A DNA stretch of 17,134 bases from JBOGXB01 sp050694215 (GCA_050694215.1 JBOGXB010000044.1:1-17134), one strand, 5' to 3'; positions 5,988 through 12,950 are shown, counted from the first letter of the stretch. Translations and numbers: made by a program. Notes: generated by a model from the letters alone, not told the origin.

Positions 5988-8378
5988 TTATGTGCGCAGC
6001 TCCGCACCCGTTCTCTCCGTAAGGACCTTCACGATGCGGTCCCGAACCTCGGCCGCTTCCGCATCGGTAAGAGTTCTGTCGGCAACTCTCAGCTCGAGCG
6101 CGTAGGCAAGGCTCTTCTTGCCCGCGGCGACCTGCTCGCCTCGGTAGAGATCGAACAGGCGCACGTCCACGACCTCCGGGGCTCCCGCCTCCTCGATGAC
6201 GGAGGAGATCTCCTCCGCCCTCACAGACTCGTCCACGACCACAGCGAGGTCGAGGTAGACGCCGGGGAAGCGGGGCAACTCGGCCACCTTGGCCCGCTCC
6301 GGCAACGCCGCCAGCATGGGAGCGAGCGCGATCTCGAAGGCAACCGTGCCCTCCGGCACCTCCCACCGTGCGCAGACCCGCGGATGGATCTCCCCCATCG
6401 CGCCGAGCGTCGCTTCCTTCGACCTGAGCGTCGCGGCCCGCGTCGGATGGAACGGCGCGCCGGTGGCCGCGGTGAAGGCCGGAGCGGGAAGACTCATCCT
6501 TGCAAAGGTCGCTTCCACTATGCCCTTGACCGTGAAGAAGTCCCACTGCTCTGCTTCTGCGCGCCACGACTGCTGCCGGCGAGATCCCGCGAACACGGCT
6601 CCCAGCACGAGAGCCTCTTGAGGGAGCTTCTCGTCGCTCGGCTCGTACACGCGGGCGACCTCGAACAGGGCTGCCCCCGGGACGCGATGGGCCATGTTGC
6701 GCGCAACCGACCTCAGAAGGCCCGGCAACAACGTCGTCCGCAGGCAGCTCTCGTCCTCGGATACGGGGTTAGCAAGGCGAACCAGAGGGGTCGCAGAGGG
6801 TTGACCGTCGAGCTCCAGCGCCTCGAGGTCGCGTGGTGCGATGAAGGAGCTGGTCCATGCCTCGTAGAGGCCCAGGCCCACGAGCACCCGCCGCACGTGA
6901 CGTTCCGCCGCCTGGGCGCGTTCCAACCCGCCGAGCTTGCCCGGAGGGAGGGTGGAGGGAAGGCGCTCGAAGCCGGCCAGTCTCGCCACCTCCTCGATCA
7001 GGTCCTCCTCGCGCTTGAGATCGGGACGGAACGATGGAACGTCCACCTCGATCACGGTGTCCGTCCGGCGAACCTCGAGCTGGATCGAGCGAAGTAACGC
7101 CACCTGGTTCTCGGTGCCGATCGAAGCCCCGAGCACAGAGGTGGTCCGCTCCGGTCGCAGCGTGAGACGAGGTCGCTCAACCGGAGCCGGGTAGACGTCC
7201 GTCTCCTTCGCCGCGACCGCGCCTCCCGCGAGCTCCGTCATGAGCTGCGCCGCGCGCGCGGCCGCCACGGGAACCATCTCCGGGTCCATCCCGCGCTCGA
7301 AGCGAGCGGATGCTTCCGTGCGCACGACGTGGCGGCGCGCCGTGAATGCGATCGACGCGGGATCGAAGTAGGCCGACTCGAGTATCACGTCGCTCGTCTC
7401 GTCCGACACCTCCGAGTCCGTTCCCCCTATCACGCCCGCGATCGCGAGGGCTTTCCTTCCGTCCGCGATCAGAAGGTCGTCCTCGTGCAGCCTGCGCTCC
7501 TGTTCGTCGAGCGTGTCCAGCCTCTCGCCTCTCTTCGCACGCCTCACGACGATGCGTTGCTTGTGCACCTTGGCGGCATCGAATGCATGCAGCGGATGCC
7601 CCAGCTCGAGCAGGACGTAGTTCGTGACGTCGACGATGTTCGAGATCGGGCGCATGCCGGCTCCCACGAGCCGGGCGGACATCCACGACGGCGACGACCC
7701 CACACGCACGCCCTCTATGTAGCGGGCCAGATAGCGAGGACAGCCGCGTGCGTCGTCGATATCCACCTCGACCGGCGACGCGACCTCCTCCGACGCCGCG
7801 AGAGAGGGATCAGGTAACTTCAGCGCGTTGCCCAGCAGAGCGGCGACCTCGCGAGCCACTCCGACCATCGACATGCAGTCGGGGCGGTTCGGCGTGATCT
7901 CTAGCTCGAGCATCGTGTCGTCGAGCCCGAGGACCTTCACGACGTCGTCGCCGAGGCTCGCGTCCGAGGCCAGGACGAGTATTCCCGAATGGTCCTCGGA
8001 CACTCCGAGCTCGGCCGCGGAGCACAGCATCCCCCTGCTGACGACCCCGCGGATCCTTCGTTCGGTTACCTCCATGTCGGGCAGAGCGGCTCCGACGTTT
8101 GCGAGCGGGACTTTGTCGCCCACCTCGAAGTTGCTCGCACCGCAGACGACGACCTGAGAGTCGTCCTCGCTCGTCTTCACCTCCACGAGCCAGAGCTTCT
8201 CCGCGTCGGGGTGCGGCCGGATCTCCTGCACCTCTGCCACCGAGACCCCAGCGATCGACCGCTCGGGCCTGCCGAGCGCCTCCACCTTCGTTCCGGACAG
8301 GTCGAGGAGCTCGACGAGCTTCTCCACGGGGACGTCGACGTTCACGTACTCCTCGAGCCAGCGCAGGCCGACCCTCAC
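5988..8378 (-). CDS. pheT: Phenylalanyl-tRNA synthetase beta chain
   Basis: This is the large subunit of the alpha2-beta2 PheRS. It binds tRNA and edits mischarged tyrosine. The 796-aa length is usual. Domains run in the standard order: an N-terminal piece, an EMAP-like tRNA-binding domain (about 40-150, with HPDAEKL), B3/B4 editing, B5 (about 400-475, with FRPDLKREEDLIEEVAR), a synthetase-like core, and a C-terminal FDX-ACB anticodon domain from about 705 (RFPGVYLDLAVVVD). The GTG start overlaps the pheS TGA in GTGA, and a GGAGG lies just upstream. The next gene downstream, argF, is 14 nt away. Confidence 0.97.
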   Translation of the reverse strand: MRVGLRWLEEYVNVDVPVEKLVELLDLSGTKVEALGRPERSIAGVSVAEVQEIRPHPDAEKLWLVEVKTSEDDSQVVVCGASNFEVGDKVPLANVGAALPDMEVTERRIRGVVSRGMLCSAAELGVSEDHSGILVLASDASLGDDVVKVLGLDDTMLELEITPNRPDCMSMVGVAREVAALLGNALKLPDPSLAASEEVASPVEVDIDDARGCPRYLARYIEGVRVGSSPSWMSARLVGAGMRPISNIVDVTNYVLLELGHPLHAFDAAKVHKQRIVVRRAKRGERLDTLDEQERRLHEDDLLIADGRKALAIAGVIGGTDSEVSDETSDVILESAYFDPASIAFTARRHVVRTEASARFERGMDPEMVPVAAARAAQLMTELAGGAVAAKETDVYPAPVERPRLTLRPERTTSVLGASIGTENQVALLRSIQLEVRRTDTVIEVDVPSFRPDLKREEDLIEEVARLAGFERLPSTLPPGKLGGLERAQAAERHVRRVLVGLGLYEAWTSSFIAPRDLEALELDGQPSATPLVRLANPVSEDESCLRTTLLPGLLRSVARNMAHRVPGAALFEVARVYEPSDEKLPQEALVLGAVFAGSRRQQSWRAEAEQWDFFTVKGIVEATFARMSLPAPAFTAATGAPFHPTRAATLRSKEATLGAMGEIHPRVCARWEVPEGTVAFEIALAPMLAALPERAKVAELPRFPGVYLDLAVVVDESVRAEEISSVIEEAGAPEVVDVRLFDLYRGEQVAAGKKSLAYALELRVADRTLTDAEAAEVRDRIVKVLTERTGAELRT

Positions 8379-9427
8379 CGGAGGCCTCCGAACTGGGCGA
8401 GGAAGCGAATGTCGTTCTCATAGAAGGAGCGGATGTCGGCGACGCCGTGAGCGAGCGCGGCGATGCGCTCGGGCCCCATACCGAAGGCGAAGCCGGTGTA
8501 GCGCTCGGTGTCGATCCCGACGCGTTCGAGCAGAAAGGGATGCACCATCCCGCAGCCGAGGATCTCGATCCATCCCTCGCCCTTGCAGACGCGGCACCCG
8601 GAACCACGGCACACGAAGCACTGGACGTCCATCTCGGCCGACGGCTCCGTAAAGGGGAAGTAGTGAGGACGGAGCCTGACGTCGAGCTCGCTTCCAAAGA
8701 CCTCACGGGCGAAGGTCGAGAGGGTGCCCTTGAGGTCGCCCATGGTGATCCCCTCGTCGACCGCCAGTCCCTCCATCTGGGTGAAGCCGATCAGGTGGGT
8801 GGCGTCCTGCTCGTCGCGGCGGTAGCAACGTCCGGGGACCACTATGTAGAGCGGAGGCTCTTGTGTCTCGAGCGCGCGCGCTTGCACCGGAGACGTCTGG
8901 GTGCGCAGACAGACCTCCTCGCCGGTGCCCTCTATGTAGAAGGTGTCTTGCGGTGAGCGCGACGGGTGCTCCGGAGGGGTATTCAACGCGTCGAAGTTGT
9001 AGAAGGACAGCTCGGCCTCCGGTCCCTCCACGACGCGATAGCCCAGACCGAGGAAGATGTCGACGAGCTCCCAGGTCGTCTTGGTGAGGGGATGCAGCTC
9101 GCCCACCGCCGGCGCATCGCCAGGGAGCGTGACGTCGATGCGCTCTCGCTCCCATCTCCGCTCGAGCTCGCCCTCCTCGAACACCCTCCGCTTTGCTTCG
9201 ATCGCGGCCTCGATTGCGGACTGGACCTCGTTTGCGAGGCGGCCCATGGAACGGCGCTCCTCATCCGACAGGTCGCGGAGGCTCGAACGCGCTCGAGACA
9301 AGGGTGCCTTGCGTCCGAGGACCCGAACCCTGGCTTCCTCCAGTGTGGCTAGGTCCGTAGCCTGGTCGATGCGAGCCAGCCCCTCGTCGCGCGCCCGCTC
9401 GAGCTGGGAGGCCAGGTCGTCACCCAT
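8375..9427 (-). CDS. pheS: Phenylalanyl-tRNA synthetase alpha chain
   Basis: This is the class II catalytic subunit that activates phenylalanine and charges tRNA-Phe. The 350-aa protein starts with a coiled-coil tRNA-binding arm (about 1-100). The core includes HPLTKT (112-117), CYRRDEQDATH (201-211) and motif 3 GMGPERIAAL (316-325). Four cysteines (270, 273, 278, 281) form the CxxC-x4-CxxC cluster common in bacterial PheS, before GWIEILGCGMVHP. Two usual histidines are replaced: LRTHTS reads LRTQTS (Gln177), and FHQxEG reads FTQMEG (Thr216). The ATG at 9427 overlaps the end of the upstream kinase gene by 8 nt. pheT follows with a GTGA overlap. Confidence 0.97.
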   Translation of the reverse strand: MGDDLASQLERARDEGLARIDQATDLATLEEARVRVLGRKAPLSRARSSLRDLSDEERRSMGRLANEVQSAIEAAIEAKRRVFEEGELERRWERERIDVTLPGDAPAVGELHPLTKTTWELVDIFLGLGYRVVEGPEAELSFYNFDALNTPPEHPSRSPQDTFYIEGTGEEVCLRTQTSPVQARALETQEPPLYIVVPGRCYRRDEQDATHLIGFTQMEGLAVDEGITMGDLKGTLSTFAREVFGSELDVRLRPHYFPFTEPSAEMDVQCFVCRGSGCRVCKGEGWIEILGCGMVHPFLLERVGIDTERYTGFAFGMGPERIAALAHGVADIRSFYENDIRFLAQFGGLR

Positions 9428-10136
9428 CGGGCGCCTCCGAGGGCATCTCTACACTGAACGTGGAGCCGGCGCCCACCTCGCTCTCGACGGTGATCCGCCC
9501 GCCGTGTGCCTCGACGAGCTTCTTGCTGAGATAGAGGCCGAGGCCCGTCCCGGACGGCGTCGCCTTCTGTCCCGGCGGCGCCGGGCCCGAGAAGACCTTC
9601 TCCACACGGTCGGCCTCGATGCCCACGCCCTGATCGGCGACCGAGATGACCACGGTCCCGTCCACAGCCGACGCCGAGATCCTGATTGGTCCCTCGTCGG
9701 AGAACTTGATCGCGTTCTCGAGCAGGTTGCCCAGGACGTGGCCGAGCCGTTCTGGGTCGGCCCACACCCTCAGCTCCTCGGCGACGTCGATCTCGATCCT
9801 CTCGGCTCCCGTCTGTCTGCTGTGCGCCTGGATCGCCCGATCCACTATCGCCCTCGCGCTGATGGCAGCCGGGTTGAGCTCGAGACGGCCGGTCTCGAGC
9901 CGGGCCAGGTCGAGGACCTCCGACACGATTCGACCCATCCGCTCCGCGTCTGCGTGGATCGTCTCGACGAACTGCAGCCGCTGCTCGTCGTCGAACCGGT
10001 CCCAGCGCTTGAGCAAAGTCGCGGAGAAACCCTTGACCGACGTCAGCGGAGATCGAAGCTCGTGGGCGATCTTCGAGATCATCTCGGCGAAGCGCCCGGC
10101 CTCGCCGGTTGATGGGGTAGTAGAGCCATCCGTCAT
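9420..10136 (-). CDS. Soluble sensor-type histidine kinase, no sensor domain
   Basis: The 238-aa protein is a minimal kinase core. It has a HisKA H-box IAHELRSPLTSVKG with phospho-acceptor His25 and a HATPase_c domain with N-box LLENAIKFS (Asn141), DQGVG (168-172) and GTGLG (196-200). There is no membrane segment, PAS or HAMP domain, and only about 15 residues precede the dimerisation helix. No response regulator is present in the window, so its partner is unknown. It lies between the RNA methylase gene (24 nt gap) and pheS (8-nt overlap), so it is probably co-expressed with PheRS. From memory, Streptomyces has a sensor kinase gene at this same place. The start ATG lacks a clear ribosome site. 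Confidence 0.92.
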   Translation of the reverse strand: MTDGSTTPSTGEAGRFAEMISKIAHELRSPLTSVKGFSATLLKRWDRFDDEQRLQFVETIHADAERMGRIVSEVLDLARLETGRLELNPAAISARAIVDRAIQAHSRQTGAERIEIDVAEELRVWADPERLGHVLGNLLENAIKFSDEGPIRISASAVDGTVVISVADQGVGIEADRVEKVFSGPAPPGQKATPSGTGLGLYLSKKLVEAHGGRITVESEVGAGSTFSVEMPSEAPDG

Positions 10137-10146
10137 GAGAGCCTGA

Positions 10147-10152
10147 AGGATA
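10147..10152 (-). promoter_or_regulatory. Possible -10 box of the kinase-pheST segment
   Basis: The minus strand reads TATCCT in the 24-nt gap between the methylase and kinase genes, with 10 nt to the kinase ATG. No -35 match is visible. It may be an internal promoter giving a near-leaderless mRNA, or chance. Confidence 0.22.
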
Positions 10153-10160
10153 AACCTGGG

Positions 10161-10949
10161 CTATCGGCCGACTCTTGCGCGCTGTCGCGCTGCCTCGAAC
10201 AGCATCACGGATCCCGCGATACCGGCGTTGATGGACTCGACCGGGCCTTGCATCGGTATCGAGACGATCTCGTCCACAAGCTCGCGAGCGCCTTGAGGCA
10301 ATCCCCACCCCTCGTTCCCCACGATCATGGCAGTGGGCGCCCTGAGGTCCGCTTCGTAGATCGACTTGTCCGCTCGGGCTTCTGTCCCGAGCACCTGCAA
10401 TCCGCTGCCCCGCAGCTCATTCAGCGCTTCCTCCAGAGCCACGGAGGTGACGACCGGGAGGTGGAAGATCGACCCCGCGCTCGCCCGGATCGTCTTCGGT
10501 CCGAAGGGATCGACTGTCCCGGCTACGAACACGGCCCCCGAGGCCCCGGCTGCGAGCGCGGAGCGCGCCAGCGTGCCTGCGTTACCGGGGTCACGCACCT
10601 CCCCAAGCACCACGACGAGATCGGAGGAGGCGAGGTCGGCAAGCGACACCGTCTGCACGGACACGACGGCCACCGCTCCCTGAGAGGTAACGGTGTCCGA
10701 GAGCGAGCGCAGCACGGTATGACCGACCTCGTGAACGTGCGCCCCTGCCTCGCTTGCCTGCACGGCTAACGCGGGAGGAGCATCCGAGGTGACGAACAGG
10801 TCGGTGATCTCGTGGGTGGACCGCAACGCCTCGGCGATCACAGCGGGCCCCTCGGCGAGGCACTCGCCGCTTCTCGCACGCCACGCGCGCCTTCGCAGCT
10901 TGCGCGCCGACTGAACACGCGGGTTTCGTGCGCTCGTGATGGAAGGCGT
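10161..10949 (-). CDS. SpoU/TrmH-type RNA 2'-O-methyltransferase
   Basis: This SPOUT-family enzyme transfers a methyl group from S-adenosylmethionine to a ribose in rRNA or tRNA. All three SpoU motifs are present: LGEVRDPGNAGTLARSA, AMIVGNEGWGLPQ, and the knot strand PMQGPVESINAGIAGSV. An N-terminal substrate-binding part begins ITSARNPRVQSARKL, as in RlmB/TsnR relatives. Start problem: after the rplT stop there is no in-frame ATG, GTG or TTG until deep inside this N-terminal part, and the upstream ATG at 11138 lies far inside rplT. I chose ACG at 10949 because a TAGGAG site overlapping the rplT stop lies 8 nt upstream. ATC at 10940 or ATA at 10964 are alternatives. The target nucleotide cannot be told. 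It follows rplT, as in other actinobacteria. Confidence 0.9.
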   Translation of the reverse strand, partial: TPSITSARNPRVQSARKLRRRAWRARSGECLAEGPAVIAEALRSTHEITDLFVTSDAPPALAVQASEAGAHVHEVGHTVLRSLSDTVTSQGAVAVVSVQTVSLADLASSDLVVVLGEVRDPGNAGTLARSALAAGASGAVFVAGTVDPFGPKTIRASAGSIFHLPVVTSVALEEALNELRGSGLQVLGTEARADKSIYEADLRAPTAMIVGNEGWGLPQGARELVDEIVSIPMQGPVESINAGIAGSVMLFEAARQRARVGR

Positions 10950-10957
10950 TGCGGCAG

Positions 10958-10963
10958 CTCCTA
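10958..10963 (-). promoter_or_regulatory. Shine-Dalgarno site of the SpoU gene, overlapping the rplT stop
   Basis: TAGGAG on the minus strand contains the rplT TAG stop and gives an 8-nt spacer to the in-frame ACG at 10949. The rpmI-rplT junction has the same design (TAGGAGGAG, then ATG). The site supports initiation near 10949-10940 despite the missing standard start codon. Confidence 0.45.
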
Positions 10964-11317
10964 TTCGAGCGACTTCTTCGCCACCTCCGCGAGGGCGGCG
11001 AAGGCTTGGGGCTCGGTGACTGCGAGGTCGGCGAGGATCTTGCGATCCACCTCGACCTCGGCTGCCTTCAGCCCGGCGATGAGACGGCTGTACGAGATCC
11101 CGTTGTTGCGCGCGGCCGCATTGATCCGCATGATCCATAGCCTGCGGAAGTCTCCTTTGCGAGCCCGGCGATCCCGGTACGAGTAAACGCCGGAGTGAAG
11201 GAGTTGCTCGCGCGCGGCGCGAAAGTGCTTGCCCCGAGAAGAGTAGTAACCCTTCGCCTGCTTGAGGACGGCGCGCCGTCGCTTGCGCCCGGCGACGCTG
11301 CGCTTGACCCTAGGCAT
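10961..11317 (-). CDS. rplT: Large ribosomal subunit protein L20 (bL20)
   Basis: bL20 is an early 50S assembly protein that binds 23S rRNA. The 118-aa length is typical. It begins MPRVKRSVAGRKRRR and has KGYYSSRGKHFRAARE, YRDRRARKGDFR and LWIMRINAAARNNGISYSR, the usual family blocks. The ATG at 11317 follows AGGAGGAGCTC, a strong ribosome site that overlaps the rpmI stop, so coupling with rpmI is likely. In Gammaproteobacteria and Bacillus L20 represses its own operon through mRNA leader structures, so the infC leader here deserves comparison. Confidence 0.98.
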   Translation of the reverse strand: MPRVKRSVAGRKRRRAVLKQAKGYYSSRGKHFRAAREQLLHSGVYSYRDRRARKGDFRRLWIMRINAAARNNGISYSRLIAGLKAAEVEVDRKILADLAVTEPQAFAALAEVAKKSLE

Positions 11318-11326
11318 GAGCTCCTC

Positions 11327-11521
11327 CTATCTCCCCAACAAGCGCCGGATCCGTTTCTCGTCGTGCGAGTCCACCTCTGCGGGTGAGTTCAGATGACGTT
11401 TCCTCTTCGCCGTCTTCTTCTCGAGGATGTGGTTGGCGAAGGCGCGCCGACGACGGATCTTCCCTGTGGGCGTGACCTTGAACCTCTTGGCCGCCCCTCG
11501 GTGGCTCTTCATCTTCGGCAT
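11327..11521 (-). CDS. rpmI: Large ribosomal subunit protein L35 (bL35)
   Basis: This small basic 50S protein has 64 aa, a typical length. It opens MPKMKSHRGAAKRFKVT and contains HILEKKTAKRKRHL and KRIRRLLGR, as in the family. The ATG at 11521 lies 1 nt beyond the infC stop, and its GGAGG ribosome site lies in the last infC codons. Part of the infC-rpmI-rplT ribosomal operon. Confidence 0.98.
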   Translation of the reverse strand: MPKMKSHRGAAKRFKVTPTGKIRRRRAFANHILEKKTAKRKRHLNSPAEVDSHDEKRIRRLLGR

Positions 11522-11522
11522 G

Positions 11523-12146
11523 TCATCCTCCTTCTGCCCGAGTCACCTTCGCGGGCCTGGCGTCGGCCGGTTCTTCAGGCGATTCGGGTTCCCGCGGGGG
11601 TCTCTCCTTCTTCTGGACGGGCTTCCTCGTTATCGCATCACGATGCGGGCTCAAGACCATCGTCATGTTGCGACCGTCGAGCTTTGGCTGCGTGTCGATC
11701 TTGGCGATCTCGGACACGTCCTCCGCGAGCCGGTCGAGCAGGTCACGGCCCCGGTCCGAGTGAGCCATCTCGCGCCCCCGAAACATGATCGTCACCTTTA
11801 CCTTGGCTCCCTGCCGCAGGAACCGCTCCACGTGGCCCTTCTTCGTCTCGTAGTCGTGGCGGTCGATCTTCGGCCGCATCTTGATCTCCTTGACGACGAT
11901 GAGGGACTGTTTCTTCCGGGACTCCTTTTGCCGGACGGCTTGCTCGTACTTCCACTTGCCGTAATCCATGATCCGGCAGACGGGGGGGTCTGCCTGAGCT
12001 GCCACCTCGACTAGATCGAGGTCTTGCCCTTCCGCCATGGCGAGCGCATCCTCGATGCTGATGATCCCCACCTGCTGCCCGTCGGCTCCCACCACGCGGA
12101 CTCTCGGCACGCGGATGCGGTCGTTCACCCTTGGCTCTGTTGCGAT
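11523..12146 (-). CDS. infC: Translation initiation factor IF-3, ATC start
   Basis: IF3 binds the 30S subunit, checks start-codon pairing and keeps subunits apart. Domains are the N-terminal alpha/beta domain (VNDRIRVPRVRVVG to CRIMDYGKWKYEQ), the linker, and the C-terminal domain (EIKMRPKIDRHDYETK to the MTMVLSPHR region), then a charged Pro/Glu-rich tail. The conserved IF3 opening EPRVNDRIR begins upstream of the first standard codon (GTG 12128). An ATC at 12146 is preceded by AAGGAG with a 6-nt spacer and by an in-frame TAG directly upstream, so ATC is the likely start (207 aa). infC in E. coli uses the rare AUU, through which IF3 controls its own synthesis. The leader also carries a terminator-like hairpin. 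Confidence 0.96.
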   Translation of the reverse strand: MATEPRVNDRIRVPRVRVVGADGQQVGIISIEDALAMAEGQDLDLVEVAAQADPPVCRIMDYGKWKYEQAVRQKESRKKQSLIVVKEIKMRPKIDRHDYETKKGHVERFLRQGAKVKVTIMFRGREMAHSDRGRDLLDRLAEDVSEIAKIDTQPKLDGRNMTMVLSPHRDAITRKPVQKKERPPREPESPEEPADARPAKVTRAEGG

Positions 12147-12152
12147 CTAGCT

Positions 12153-12158
12153 CTCCTT
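12153..12158 (-). promoter_or_regulatory. Shine-Dalgarno site that fixes the infC ATC start
   Basis: AAGGAG on the minus strand, 6 nt before ATC (12144-12146). The GTG at 12128 has no comparable site at a proper distance. Confidence 0.7.
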
Positions 12159-12202
12159 CCGTCTGCCGACATCTCCTGCGTGTCGCTCGCCGGCAACACG
12201 CG

Positions 12203-12240
12203 AAAAAGCCGATGACGCCAAGACCCAGACGTCACCGGCT
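12203..12240 (-). terminator. Attenuator-like intrinsic terminator in the infC leader
   Basis: On the minus strand AGCCGGTGACG (12230-12240) pairs with CGTCATCGGCT (12207-12217) over 11 bp with one G-U, around a 12-nt loop. TTTTT (12203-12207) overlaps the last pair. It lies about 100 nt after the predicted promoter and 57 nt before the infC start, so it can act only as a conditional stop for the operon. Bacillus infC-rpmI-rplT has an L20-controlled leader terminator at the same place. I do not see a convincing antiterminator or L20 site by eye. Confidence 0.7.
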
Positions 12241-12320
12241 CACGGGCATTGCCCTGCGGTAACAACCAGAACCTCTCGAGGTCCACCCCCGGAGGTGAGG
12301 GGCAACGCTGCAGCCCCTTC

Positions 12321-12351
12321 TTGGCGACCCTGCTCCAAGACAGTTTATAAC
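12321..12351 (+). promoter_or_regulatory. Possible promoter of the DUF1844 gene
   Basis: TTGGCG (12321-12326) and TATAAC (12346-12351) are spaced by 19 bp; shifting to TTATAA gives 18 bp. Eight nt separate the -10 box from the ATG at 12360, so the mRNA may be leaderless. The same AT-rich bases serve the divergent infC promoter. Confidence 0.4.
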
Positions 12352-12371
12352 GGGGGGCCATGAACGACCAA
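12344..12371 (-). promoter_or_regulatory. Probable promoter of the infC operon
   Basis: On the minus strand TTGGTC (12366-12371) and TATAAA (12344-12349) have a 16-bp spacer. The -35 box lies inside the first codons of the divergent DUF1844 gene. The predicted start near 12337 leaves a leader of about 190 nt before infC that contains the attenuator-like hairpin. Confidence 0.5.
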
Positions 12372-12896
12372 CGAAACGAGGAGGAGCAGGAACGGCCGCG
12401 GCCTCGGGTCGTGGACAAGCGGGTCTCGTCGAGGGGGAGCGACGCCGCGTCGATCCCCGAGGCTCCGACCCCGGAGCCTCCCGTAGGCTCGCCCCCGCCG
12501 TCCGGCACGGAGGCTCCCGTGGATGTGTCCCCTCCCCCGCGCGAGGCTCCCGCCCCCCCGCCGCCTGCGCGCGGCGATGCGCCTGCGCGCGGCGAGCAGG
12601 ATGTCTGGACGCCCGAGCAGGAAGCCGAGATGCAGCGGCTTGCTCAGGAGATCGCACAGCGGCCGAGCGTGGAGTGGGTCGTGAACACCGCTCTAACCCT
12701 CGTCAACGTAGCCGGCACGAAGCTAGAGATTGGCCAGGCTTCCGACGCGCAGCTTGCGATCGACGCCCTGTCCGGATTGCTGCAGTCTGCCGGCGATCGC
12801 TTGGGAAGCGCGGAGCAGCCGTTGCGGCAGGCGCTGGCGGAGCTGCAGCTCGTCTTCGCGCAGAAGGCCGCGCCGCCACCGCCGAATCAGTCATGA
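12360..12896 (+). CDS. DUF1844 family protein, function unknown
   Basis: The 178-aa protein has two parts. Residues 1 to about 80 are low-complexity, rich in Pro, Glu and Ala, and probably disordered. Residues from about 85 to 170 form a helical domain like DUF1844: VEWVVNTALTLVNVAGTKL, then QLAIDALSGLLQSAGDRLG and LRQALAELQLVFAQ. DUF1844 proteins are found next to infC in Streptomyces, which agrees with the position here. There is no signal peptide or membrane segment, and the role is unknown. The ATG at 12360 follows a run of six G (CGGGGGGCC), too close for a normal ribosome site, and a TATAAC box, so it may be leaderless. It converges on cspA. Confidence 0.85.
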   Translation: MNDQRNEEEQERPRPRVVDKRVSSRGSDAASIPEAPTPEPPVGSPPPSGTEAPVDVSPPPREAPAPPPPARGDAPARGEQDVWTPEQEAEMQRLAQEIAQRPSVEWVVNTALTLVNVAGTKLEIGQASDAQLAIDALSGLLQSAGDRLGSAEQPLRQALAELQLVFAQKAAPPPPNQS

Positions 12897-12924
12897 GCTC
12901 GACGAATTGGGTGCCGGACGCGGT

Positions 12925-12950
12925 GCGGCCCTCGGAATCCCGAGGGCCGC
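12925..12950. terminator. Perfect GC hairpin between convergent genes
   Basis: GCGGCCCTCGG and CCGAGGGCCGC form an uninterrupted 11-bp stem around a 4-nt AATC loop. It lies 28 nt beyond the DUF1844 stop and 19 nt beyond the cspA stop, so it could end transcription from both sides. No U tract follows on either strand, as is common for terminator-like hairpins in high-GC actinobacteria. Confidence 0.65.

Noticed and set aside
5974..6567. Upstream extension of the argF open frame (to 6567)
   Set aside because: It overlaps pheT in another frame and has no similarity. The ATG at 5973 has a strong ribosome site and the family N terminus.
10950..11138. ATG at 11138 as the SpoU methylase start
   Set aside because: It would overlap rplT by nearly 180 nt with unrelated sequence. 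The noncanonical start after the rplT stop fits the family N terminus.
12125..12508. Open frames on the minus strand covering the infC leader and DUF1844 start
   Set aside because: They run through the terminator and promoters and lack similarity. IF3 and DUF1844 explain the region.
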